Origin: Actinoplanes xinjiangensis
GTDB lineage: Bacteria; Actinomycetota; Actinomycetes; Mycobacteriales; Micromonosporaceae
DNA length: 64,000 nt
Direction: 5' to 3'
Assembly (NCBI RefSeq): GCF_003148685.1
Contig: NZ_QGGR01000004.1
Location: forward strand, 124,001-188,000
Under the pieces are notes generated by a model. That model saw only the letters and a program-made list of their open reading frames with translations, made no database searches and was not told where the DNA came from. The position numbers were made by a program, and so were the translations under genes. Positions 34,525 to 42,786 of this stretch are shown piece after piece; within the stretch, counting starts at the first letter, position 1, and each line of letters opens with the position of its first letter.

Positions 34525-37500
34525 ACAGACTCCTTCTCAGCGGCCGACGTGTGCAGCCATTTCTCGTTCAGTCGTAGGAACTGGCCACCGTGCCCGAGCC
34601 GCAGCGGGACCCCGTCCAGCAGGGCGCCGCGTCCCTCGTCGGGCAAGAGCAGCCAGATCGTCTGCGAGCGCCGCGCGGTGAGGTCGGCCAGCCGGGCCAG
34701 CACTTCGGTGTGTTCGTAGCGGGCCAGCGGCGCCGCCTCCACCAGCAGCACCGGCCGGGTGCCTTCCGGCGCCGCGTCGCTCGCCTCATTGATCGCTGCC
34801 CCGACGGCCGGCATGGCGGCCCGGACGAGCGCGCTGAGACCTTGGGCGGGACGGCTACCCGGCTCCGCCGCGTCGGCTGCGCGGACCTCGTCCCATGGCA
34901 CCCCGCGGCGCGCACTTTCCGCACGCAGCGCCTCCAGCAGCACCGCGGTGACATCGAGAATGTGCGCGCCGTGCCGCGCAGCCAGCATGGCTGCTGCAGC
35001 GTCGAGCCGCAGAGGCGGCACCCCGAGGGCGAGAAACCCCCTGCCGCGTACGCTCTCCGCGAGCCGAATGTCCTCAGCCGAGCCGGTGGGCGCCGCCGAA
35101 GAGACCGGCACGCTGGTCACGGCGGTGCGGCTGGTGAGGGTGGTGTCGGACGGGCGGGACGGCACGGCGTACGCCTCGCCGTTCCACTGCAACGGCACCC
35201 CGGCCTTCGTCACCACGCCGTCGAGGTGTGGCCGCCCCGGGAGCGCCGGCAGATCGGGGAACCGGGCGCGAACCCGGTCCAGCAGATCACGCACGGTCAG
35301 CTGCTGCGAAGGGGCGACACCGCCGAGCGCGTTACGGACCGCAACGGCGGCGTCGAGATGCCGGTCGTGCAGTTCACCCTGCCAGGAGGCGCCGGCACGG
35401 GTGGCCAGACGCGCGGCGAGGCGCACCAGCCGGATGTCGTCGATCGGCGGTGCGTCGGTGGGCCACGCCGTCCGCAGTCGGGCTGCCGCACGGCTCACCG
35501 GGATGAGGTCCTCGCCTGCGGTCACCGCCGCGGTGACCAGTTCGTCGGCGCGCTCGCCTAGGAGATCGGCCACGTCCAGCAAGGCAGGGGTGATGGCGAG
35601 GAGCTGTGTGCGGCCCTTGCGCCTACGCCGCCGCACGATCGGTGCGCGGTCACCGCCGCCGCGTTCCACGATGTCGGCGCGGTCCAGCGCCAGCTTCAGC
35701 AGTCCGGCCACCATGCGGCTCGTTTCCGCTGCCCCGCTCTCGGCTGCCCAGGCCGCCACCACGTGATCGACGCCGGCCACACCGCCGAGGCCGATGAGGA
35801 GCCGATGGGCGTAGCCGAGCACGGCGTCGAGCCGGAATCTGGCTTCGTCGTCGGCGGCCCAAGCCTCCTGCATGGCCGAGAGGGCGAGGGACACCTGCGG
35901 GCCGCCGTTAAGGCCCAATGGGGCGGCCAGCTCGGCGAGCGGCGCGAACACGTCCGGCGGGATGTCGGCCTCGCCGGGAAGACCGAGAACGCGCCGGGCT
36001 ACTCGCTGCCGGGCGGGCGTGCGCGCAACCCGGATCAGAAGATCCGCCGCCACGCGTACATCCGCTGTCAATCCGGTGGCTGCAGTCGTCGGCTCCGCGC
36101 CGGAGCCGACGGCCGGTCCGAATCGGGTACGCCACTGCTTGGCCCGGCTACGCACCTCACGCCGGGTCGGGTCGGCGACACCGGCGAGCCGCGACAGCCG
36201 GCCGGGGTCGACCGCGGCCAGATCACCGGCGGTCTCCAGACCCAGCGGCTCCAGCGCTGACAAGGCCCGCGCGGACAGGCCGGACTTCGCCAACGGGGTC
36301 GACGGCTGCGCGGCTGCGGCCAACTCGTCCGCGTCGTCGGGTAGCGAGGTGTCTCGATCCGGGAAGATCGCCCGCCAGGCGGTCAGCATCTCGGCCGCGG
36401 TGTGGAATCTTTCCCGAGCGTCTTGGCGCAGGGCCCGTCGGAAGAAGTCGGCCAGCGTACCGGCGATGCTGGGGTCGAAGGCTGCCGGTTCGACGGTGGC
36501 CTCGTCGGGGATCACTGCAGGGTTGGTGCGTCCGTCGCCGAAGCGTGGGGCCTGTCCGGTGGCCATCTCGAACAGGGTCACCGCCGCCGCGTACCGTTCG
36601 GCGGCCGAGTCCCAGGTTGGCCGCAACCCGCTGCCGAGGAACGGGTCCAGGTAGGGCGGGGTGCCGGCCTCCACCGCCGAGGCGCCGGCGCGCGACAGCG
36701 AGAAGTCGAAGAGCACCAGGTGCTTGGCACGGTCGCCGCGCTGTTCCCGTACACCCAGGTTTGCGGGTTTGATGTCGCGGTGGTCGATGCCCGCCTTGTC
36801 CAACGCGACGAGCGCCTGCAACAGGTCGGTGCCGAACCGATCGAGCAAGTCGATGGAAAGCCGGGGGCGCTCCCGCAACACCTCGGCCAACGTGGATTCG
36901 CCGGCGCTCTCCAGCAGCAGCGCGGTGCGCTTGCCCACCTCCAGCGGTGTCTTCTCGACCAGTCGGATCAGCCGCGGATGTTGGGGCAGTGATGCCAGCA
37001 CCTCAGCCTCGCCGCGCAGCCGCGCCGCTGCCGCGTCGTCGACCGCAACCTTGAGCACGCGGCGCTCACCACCGGCCGCGCGGTCGTTCACCAGGAGTCC
37101 GACAGCCGTGGACCCGGACCCCAGCCGGCGAAGCAGTTCGAACCGCTGACCGAGCATCATTCCCGGCGCCGCGTCCAGCGGATCGTCGACCAAATCGGCG
37201 GTCCCTGCGGCCACCTCACGGTCGACCTCATCCAGGAGCCCGAGGAAAGCCTGCACGTCGGCGAGCCGGTCACTGACCGTCGGCCGGGTGGCACGCAGAA
37301 TCAGATCCCGCAGCCGGGGCGGCACCTCGGGCACATCGGCAACCAGGTCGAGCCCTCGGTCGCGGGCAACCCGTTCGCGTAGTTCCAGTTCATCGGTTGC
37401 CGGAGGGCGACCCGCGACGATGTGGTACGCCATCGCACCCAGTGCGAAGACATCAAGACGGATGCGGTCGGCCGTGCGATCCCAGCGGCCCTCCGGGGCA

Positions 37501-38708
37501 AGGTACCCACGACCGGGCTGACTTCCCGAGTCAACCGCCTCGCGCCCCTCCAAGACGGCGAAAAGCCTCGTCGCGGTGGGACTGGGTGTGCTGTTTCCGG
37601 GCGCGTCGGCACCGGCGACCTGCCAGTCACCGAGCCGGATCTCGATCTCCTCAGTGGTCCGCCAACGCGCCAGCACGGCCACCGGCGACAACCCGCGATG
37701 GACGACGTGGTGGCGGTGCGCGTAGGCCAGCGCCTCGGCCAGTTGGCGGATCATGCCGACCCGCTCGTGCAGCGACAGCCGGTGTCCGTGGTCGTTCAGC
37801 CACAGGTCGAGACGGGCGAACGCATCGTCGCGAGGATAGACCAAGCCGACGCCGAGCTCGTCCTCCACGAGATCGCGGGGCCGCAGGATGGCATCGTGGT
37901 GCAGTCGGCTGGTCAGCGCGTACTCCCGCTCGGCCAGCCGCAAGGTATTGCGCCGCTCCTCGTCGGATGCGCCGGCTTTGCTGACGAAGAAGCGGATCCG
38001 GGCCTCGTCACGCCGGGCCAGCCGATGCTCAGCCGGCCAGTCCTGCCAGCCCTCGCCCTCGGCCAGCGGCTCGCCGACGATCCTCCAGGATCCGACCTCG
38101 TGCTCGCGGCGCAGCGCGAAGCCGATCCGCTCGAACAGCTGCACGAGCAGATCGTCGTGCTCGATCAGGCCGGCCCGCTGTCCCGACAGGGCCGGTTCCA
38201 AAACCCGCTGGGCGATGCTCGGCAGACCGCTGCGGTGTTCCGAGCCGTCGAGGCCGAACAGGTCCGTTGCGTCGGAGGGCGGCAGCGCACACCGGCCGTT
38301 CGCAGCGTGCAGGAAGACGGAGTGCTGCACGAAAGGAATATGCCGCGGATCAAGGTTCGGCTGGATCTGCCGGATCGCTTCGGTGATGACACCCTTGAGG
38401 CGCTGCGCCTTGCGCCGGGCAAGGAGCAGCGGGGAGTCCTCGCTGCGGCCGTTACGCTGCCATCGGTAGGCGTTTCCGGTGATGGTGCCCTGGTAGTGCT
38501 TCAGTTCGATGAGGTGCAGCCGGCGCTCGCCCAGGACAAGCGCATCGATCTCGTACCACTTACCGTCGCGATCGCGGAACTCGAAGTTCGTCCATGCACG
38601 GAAGGGACCCCGGTCGGGTAGGAGCTCACGCAGGTGCGCGAGTCCTTCCCGCTCATGCGGGAACTCGGATGCGGTGACCTCACGCCACCGCGGACTGTCT
38701 GCCCGCAC
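34521..38708 (-). CDS. pglW: BREX-2 serine/threonine kinase PglW with NERD domain
   Basis: 1395 aa from GTG 38708, which has GGGAGG six bases upstream; the longer open frame to 38822 lacks this. The N terminus is a NERD nuclease-related domain (EIDALVLGERRLHLIELKHY, residues about 53-72). Two kinase-like domains follow. The first is degenerate (HRGLSP 337-342, catalytic Asp replaced). The second is intact, with HRDIKPAN at 643-650 and an FDFS in place of DFG. The C-terminal half is helical and ends in a winged-helix-like region. PglW is the kinase of type 2 BREX/Pgl. It heads the coupled pglW-to-brxHI chain. Confidence 0.94.
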   Translation of the reverse strand: MRADSPRWREVTASEFPHEREGLAHLRELLPDRGPFRAWTNFEFRDRDGKWYEIDALVLGERRLHLIELKHYQGTITGNAYRWQRNGRSEDSPLLLARRKAQRLKGVITEAIRQIQPNLDPRHIPFVQHSVFLHAANGRCALPPSDATDLFGLDGSEHRSGLPSIAQRVLEPALSGQRAGLIEHDDLLVQLFERIGFALRREHEVGSWRIVGEPLAEGEGWQDWPAEHRLARRDEARIRFFVSKAGASDEERRNTLRLAEREYALTSRLHHDAILRPRDLVEDELGVGLVYPRDDAFARLDLWLNDHGHRLSLHERVGMIRQLAEALAYAHRHHVVHRGLSPVAVLARWRTTEEIEIRLGDWQVAGADAPGNSTPSPTATRLFAVLEGREAVDSGSQPGRGYLAPEGRWDRTADRIRLDVFALGAMAYHIVAGRPPATDELELRERVARDRGLDLVADVPEVPPRLRDLILRATRPTVSDRLADVQAFLGLLDEVDREVAAGTADLVDDPLDAAPGMMLGQRFELLRRLGSGSTAVGLLVNDRAAGGERRVLKVAVDDAAAARLRGEAEVLASLPQHPRLIRLVEKTPLEVGKRTALLLESAGESTLAEVLRERPRLSIDLLDRFGTDLLQALVALDKAGIDHRDIKPANLGVREQRGDRAKHLVLFDFSLSRAGASAVEAGTPPYLDPFLGSGLRPTWDSAAERYAAAVTLFEMATGQAPRFGDGRTNPAVIPDEATVEPAAFDPSIAGTLADFFRRALRQDARERFHTAAEMLTAWRAIFPDRDTSLPDDADELAAAAQPSTPLAKSGLSARALSALEPLGLETAGDLAAVDPGRLSRLAGVADPTRREVRSRAKQWRTRFGPAVGSGAEPTTAATGLTADVRVAADLLIRVARTPARQRVARRVLGLPGEADIPPDVFAPLAELAAPLGLNGGPQVSLALSAMQEAWAADDEARFRLDAVLGYAHRLLIGLGGVAGVDHVVAAWAAESGAAETSRMVAGLLKLALDRADIVERGGGDRAPIVRRRRRKGRTQLLAITPALLDVADLLGERADELVTAAVTAGEDLIPVSRAAARLRTAWPTDAPPIDDIRLVRLAARLATRAGASWQGELHDRHLDAAVAVRNALGGVAPSQQLTVRDLLDRVRARFPDLPALPGRPHLDGVVTKAGVPLQWNGEAYAVPSRPSDTTLTSRTAVTSVPVSSAAPTGSAEDIRLAESVRGRGFLALGVPPLRLDAAAAMLAARHGAHILDVTAVLLEALRAESARRGVPWDEVRAADAAEPGSRPAQGLSALVRAAMPAVGAAINEASDAAPEGTRPVLLVEAAPLARYEHTEVLARLADLTARRSQTIWLLLPDEGRGALLDGVPLRLGHGGQFLRLNEKWLHTSAAEKESV

Positions 38709-38799
38709 GTCAGACCTCCCCGCTCGACTGCAGTGCCCCATCTTGCCAAACGTGCGGGCAGGTAGTCGCACCCGACTCGGTAGATGGCGGCGATGAGAT

Positions 38800-38828
38800 G
38801 CCCAGTTTCTAAACAATGACAACTGGGC
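38800..38828. promoter_or_regulatory. Inverted repeat in the AT-richer leader of pglW
   Basis: GCCCAGTT (38800-38807) and its exact complement AACTGGGC (38821-38828) flank a 13-nt AT-rich spacer, in the 226-bp gap upstream of the pglW start. On the minus strand the spacer contains TTGTCA, a -35-like hexamer, but I could not assign a clear -10. It is a candidate operator or promoter for the BREX operon. Confidence 0.45.
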
Positions 38829-38934
38829 TCACGCTGAGCAGACGAACGGGGGATACCGTTCCGATGAAACGACAGGTGCGAACAGGGATTCTGGCCCACG
38901 GCTCATCGGCAAGGGCTGACGTCGTATGCCGCCG

Positions 38935-39759
38935 TCACCAGGACGGATTGGTCGGAACAGCGGAGAGGACCCGGAGGAGCCGGGACTCAGCAGCCGAGTC
39001 CGAGTCCTTCTCGTCCAGCGGCACTTCTTGGACTACCCGTTCGGCGGCGCTTCCGCTCTCCCACGCTTTCACTACGTCCTCGGAGTCCTGGCTGCTCCGT
39101 TGGCCCACGGCGAGCACCTCACCGATTCCGCTCTCGGCCAAGCGAACGAGTTCGCGAATCACGTCGTAGTCGACATCCATCCCGTGGGTGGACTTGAAGT
39201 CAACTGTCAGCAGCCCCGCACTCGGTACCAGCAATCGGCCGAGGGTGGTGGACCGTATGTCTGCCGAGAGATCGGCCCCGTTCGCCCGGAACCGGAAGCG
39301 ACTCACCCGGTCAACGCCTCGCGCCCAGTCATCAAAGGTGGTCTTGCTGTCTACTGGTGCGACCACCCAGCGGCGATGACCGTCGAAGGTGCGTAGCAGA
39401 ATCCGTAGCCCTGTGGCGAAGTCCTGCTCGGATAGGCCGGCCCGACGTCGCTCGTATACGACGGCGAGGTCGGCGAGCCGTACGACGAACGTGACCGTCC
39501 GGCTGCGGATCACCGCCTCGTGTTGGAAATCCTCGACACTCGGGTCGTATCGATCCGTCTCTTCCTGAGTTTCCCATCCCAAGCGAGCCACGATGCGATC
39601 GTTGCTGGCTCGCACGCCGCCAATGCGCCAGATTCGGGTTCGTGCAAGGTGTCGGCGGCCGGCGACCAGGATGTCACGAACCGATTCAGGCGGGCTGGGA
39701 AAGAGAAGGAGAGGGTCTGGTGGGATGACCCGCGCTCTGGCGAGCCTGACTCCATGCAT
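38935..39759 (-). CDS. Unknown protein heading the BREX array (274 aa)
   Basis: ATG 39759, no clear RBS, 274 aa, same strand as and 226 bp upstream of pglW. The product is alpha/beta with an acidic end (EVPLDEKDSDSAAE). Visible blocks are VTFVVRLADLAVVYERRRAG, RWVVAPVDSKTTFDDWARG and LLTVDFKSTHGMDVDYDVIR. No known catalytic motif is evident. It is not part of the canonical BREX-2 set. The gap to pglW with an inverted repeat suggests separate promoters. It could be a regulator or an added defence protein; I do not recognise it. Confidence 0.65.
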   Translation of the reverse strand: MHGVRLARARVIPPDPLLLFPSPPESVRDILVAGRRHLARTRIWRIGGVRASNDRIVARLGWETQEETDRYDPSVEDFQHEAVIRSRTVTFVVRLADLAVVYERRRAGLSEQDFATGLRILLRTFDGHRRWVVAPVDSKTTFDDWARGVDRVSRFRFRANGADLSADIRSTTLGRLLVPSAGLLTVDFKSTHGMDVDYDVIRELVRLAESGIGEVLAVGQRSSQDSEDVVKAWESGSAAERVVQEVPLDEKDSDSAAESRLLRVLSAVPTNPSW

Positions 39760-39867
39760 CGACGGTAATGGAATTGAGTGGCTGGTCGCTCAAAGTCACT
39801 GGCAGATCACAGATTGACGTGGCGGCTGTCCTCCGCTTGAAGGACCTCGCCTTGGCGGCCGTGGTGC

Positions 39868-39995
39868 CGCCAGTTCAGTGCCACCCTCCCAGAACGTCTC
39901 GCGATGGCGACACTCGCCGCCCGCCTTGCCGACCCCACCCGCGCCGAGCCGAGCAGATCCTCGCCGAGCCGTCCCGGTTCGTCGCGGTGCTCTGA
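39868..39995 (+). pseudogene. Remnant of a second BrxHI-like helicase C terminus
   Basis: On the plus strand the frame from 39868 encodes RQFSATLPERLAMATLAARL, closely matching the end of the BrxHI in this window (FSAALPERLAVATLAARL). A tandem CCGAG duplication (39944-39948 and 39949-39953) then shifts the frame. In the shifted frame the match resumes as LAEPSRFV before TGA 39993-39995; BrxHI has LAEPARFV. Weaker similarity with another frameshift may extend back to about 39815. The DNA is diverged, so it is not a recent copy of the local gene. It is too short to function and marks loss of an earlier helicase gene in the opposite orientation. Confidence 0.75.
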
Positions 39996-40137
39996 GCACC
40001 ACGCCGCACCCGGCATCGCGACTGCGCTAACCCCATGAGAAACAGAACCTTCCGTATTATCGCTACGAGCACGACTCGCGCGTGGAGTGCGGCTTACCTT
40101 CGACGCCATGAGAGCCGCATCAGGGGAGGAAACGGGC

Positions 40138-40320
40138 GTGGTTGTCAGACTGGCGGACATGGCAGGGCTCATCGATCCGGGGATCGCCGTTCCGGTGGTC
40201 GTGGTGCTGGCCGTCGGGTTCCTCGGCTGGGTGATCGTGAGTGACGGCCGGACGGTTCGGTTGGAACGGCTGATTCGTGCCTTCCGGGACGGGCGCAAGG
40301 AGGCGGACGATGACGCTTGA
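40138..40320 (+). CDS. Small single-pass membrane protein (60 aa)
   Basis: GTG 40138 is preceded by AGGGGAGGAAA about seven bases upstream; the frame is open to 40087 but this RBS fixes the start. One transmembrane helix (GIAVPVVVVLAVGFLGWVIV, residues about 14-33) is followed by a basic cytosolic tail (RTVRLERLIRAFRDGRKEAD). The stop overlaps the methylase start by 11 bp, so the two are coupled. The function is unknown. A membrane peptide coupled to a DNA methylase is unusual. Confidence 0.65.
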   Translation: MVVRLADMAGLIDPGIAVPVVVVLAVGFLGWVIVSDGRTVRLERLIRAFRDGRKEADDDA

Positions 40321-42034
40321 TCATGCGGTCGGCGGTGCCGGCGAACGGCGTCTGATGACCAGGCTGGAGATCGCCCAGGCTGCCGGTGTGCACGGGGCGG
40401 CGGTGAACAACTGGATGCGGCGGCACCCGGACTTTCCCGAGCCTGTCAGTACCGTGCCCGCCGACCTCTTCGCCGCCGAAGACGTCGCCGAGTGGCTCGA
40501 CAATCGCAAGATCCAGCGCGACGAACGGCGAGACGGCGAGACGGCCGGGACCACCTACGGCCAGCGCTTTCGTCTCACCGTCGGCCTGGCCGACGTCCGC
40601 TCCGACGAAAAGGTGGCACCCGACATGGTCGCCGAGGCCATCAAAGCCGACCTGTGGAAGAACCTGGAGCCTGGCTTCACGCAGAGCCAGGACCGCAGCA
40701 TGTTCCAGGAAATGATCATGGCGCTGGTCTGCGTCCAAGCGATCGCCCCTAAAGAATGGACCCGCATCGCGGCCACCCGCAGTCCAGACGTCTTCGCCCA
40801 TGTGTGGTCCGCCCTGCCGACAGCCGACGGCATGCGGCCCGAACTGCTGGACAGGATCGTCCGAGACGGGTGGTGGCAGGCTCGCTTCCGTACCGGCGTC
40901 GAGGTTTTGAAACGCTGGGTCCAGCCCGATACGGGTGCGTCACAGGAGAGGGTCGGCCGCCGGTTGACGGCGGCCGCGGCTTTCGACTATCTGCTTGATC
41001 GATTCGCACAAGCCCGCAAGTCCAGCGACGACGAGTACCTCACCCCGCACGGCGTGGCCCACCTCATGGTCCGGCTCGCCGATCCAGGACCAAAAGACCG
41101 GGTGTACAACCCGTGCTGCGGCTCCGGTGAGATCGTCGCCGCCATGCTGGACCATCGACGCGACAACGGAGCAGACCTGCCACGGGGCCACCAGGTCAGC
41201 GGCCATGCCCTGGCCTCCCGGGCGTGGCGCCTGGCTGTCATGAACACCGCCGTCCACGGCTGCCCACTCGACCTCGGCGGGCCACCGCCCGATGATCTGA
41301 AGATCGTCGACGTCAGGGGCGGCCCCTACGACGTCGTCCTGGCCAACCCCCCGTTCACTATGCCCGACTGGCGGTCCGCAACGGGGATCGCAACTGACGG
41401 CTGGCCGTACGGTGAGCCATCCCGCCACAACGCTAACTTCGCCTGGCTGCAACTGATCGCGACCGCGCTGGCACCGGCAGGCCGCGCCGTCGTGGTGATG
41501 CCCAGCAACACCACCTCGGTCACCACCAGCAAGAGCCGGCAGATCCGCGCCGAGATGGTGGAACAGGGCGTGGTCCGTTGCATCATCGAACTCCCGAAAC
41601 AGATGTTCCGGGAGACGGCCAGCCCGCTCACCCTCTGGCTCCTCGGCCGCCCGGTACAGCGCCCGGACCGCGAGGTGCTACTCATCGACGCGAAGAAGGC
41701 CACCGATCCGGCGGGAAAGACCCACCGGATCCTGACCGACGCCGGTAGCCGGCACATCGTCGGCCTCTACCGCGCATGGTCCGAGGCCAGTGGCGGCCGG
41801 GTTCAGGCGACCGGCGACATCACCGCGGTCTCCGTCAGCCTCGAACGTCTCCGCGAGCACGACCACGACCTCACACCGTCGACCTATCTTCGTCCTCCGG
41901 CCCCGGACGTGACGAGCCGGTCGCCGAGCCTCACCACGCTCCGTGCCGAACTCCGCCGACTCGACGACGCGGCCGATGCCGCCGACTATGCCCTTGACCG
42001 CCTCCTCGATCGGTTGCAGCCATGGAACGCCTGA
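40310..42034 (+). CDS. N6-adenine DNA methylase (HsdM-like) with N-terminal HTH
   Basis: 574 aa from ATG 40310 (AAGGAGG six bases upstream). Residues about 14-65 look like an excisionase/AlpA-type helix-turn-helix (TRLEIAQAAGVHGAAVNNWM). The methylase core follows: motif I NPCCGSG (267-273) and motif IV NPPF (346-349) in the order of type I HsdM. It is coupled to a short HsdS-like gene (13-bp overlap). No HsdR restriction gene is nearby, so it may only modify DNA, serve another defence system, or belong to an incomplete type I system. Confidence 0.88.
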   Translation: MTLDHAVGGAGERRLMTRLEIAQAAGVHGAAVNNWMRRHPDFPEPVSTVPADLFAAEDVAEWLDNRKIQRDERRDGETAGTTYGQRFRLTVGLADVRSDEKVAPDMVAEAIKADLWKNLEPGFTQSQDRSMFQEMIMALVCVQAIAPKEWTRIAATRSPDVFAHVWSALPTADGMRPELLDRIVRDGWWQARFRTGVEVLKRWVQPDTGASQERVGRRLTAAAAFDYLLDRFAQARKSSDDEYLTPHGVAHLMVRLADPGPKDRVYNPCCGSGEIVAAMLDHRRDNGADLPRGHQVSGHALASRAWRLAVMNTAVHGCPLDLGGPPPDDLKIVDVRGGPYDVVLANPPFTMPDWRSATGIATDGWPYGEPSRHNANFAWLQLIATALAPAGRAVVVMPSNTTSVTTSKSRQIRAEMVEQGVVRCIIELPKQMFRETASPLTLWLLGRPVQRPDREVLLIDAKKATDPAGKTHRILTDAGSRHIVGLYRAWSEASGGRVQATGDITAVSVSLERLREHDHDLTPSTYLRPPAPDVTSRSPSLTTLRAELRRLDDAADAADYALDRLLDRLQPWNA

Positions 42035-42666
42035 TCAGTCCCACCCCCGACAACTGGACGCACCGTCGCCTCGACGATCTCTGCCGCATCAACGGCGGCG
42101 CCAGCGGCTCCGACCTCAACGCCGGTGACCACGACGCTGACGGCATTGCGGTCATCAACACCATCGACATCAACGATGGCCGGGTGTCCGACACCCCGAG
42201 AACCAGGATCAGCCTGGAGGCGGCGCGGAGGCTGAGCCGATACCAACTCGCCGTCGGCGACATTCTGCTGCCCAGGCTCAGCGAGAGGATCAATCACGTC
42301 ATCATCGGGGAACGCGAAGCCGGGATGCTCATGGGCGGATCCACGATCCGGATTCAGGTCACCGAAACCGCGAGAACGGTTCTGCTGCCGTACTACCTCC
42401 ACTGCTACCTGATGCATCCCGCGGTCCTGGAGTTCCTCGGCCAGCAGGTCAAACAGGGAATTCAGCCCAGCCTGACCCAGGGCAGCCTCAAAAACCTACC
42501 CGTCTCCCTGCCTCCGATGTACATCCAGCAGGAGATCGCCGAGGTGGCGCGGGCGTTCCGGAACAAGATCGAAGCCCACGAAAGAGTCGTCGGACTGACC
42601 CGAGAGCTGTGCAAACAGGTGGTCCCGCAGATGGTCGCGAACGAGATGACGCAGCTGCGGGCGTAG
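42022..42666 (+). CDS. Half-size HsdS-like specificity subunit (214 aa)
   Basis: ATG 42022 overlaps the methylase end by 13 bp. The product has one target-recognition domain (GDILLPRLSERINHVIIGER; then LLPYYLHCYLMHPAVLEFL) and one long dimerisation helix at the C terminus (QQEIAEVARAFRNKIEAHER). Full HsdS has two of each. Half-size HsdS proteins can act as dimers that read a palindromic bipartite site. It is likely the specificity partner of the preceding methylase. Confidence 0.82.
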   Translation: MERLISPTPDNWTHRRLDDLCRINGGASGSDLNAGDHDADGIAVINTIDINDGRVSDTPRTRISLEAARRLSRYQLAVGDILLPRLSERINHVIIGEREAGMLMGGSTIRIQVTETARTVLLPYYLHCYLMHPAVLEFLGQQVKQGIQPSLTQGSLKNLPVSLPPMYIQQEIAEVARAFRNKIEAHERVVGLTRELCKQVVPQMVANEMTQLRA

Positions 42667-42786
42667 CCCGGGGATTGTTCACGACGATGATCACGTTGTA
42701 TGGGGGCCGGTCGTCGCGGTCGACCCGGATGATCCAGCGTCAGAAGGGCGATTTCGGGCACGATCAAGGGCTGCGTGAGGCTGGAC

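Noticed and set aside
34521..38822. N-terminal extension of pglW to 38822
   Set aside because: The extension covers the AT-richer leader with an inverted repeat; GTG 38708 has GGGAGG at ideal spacing.
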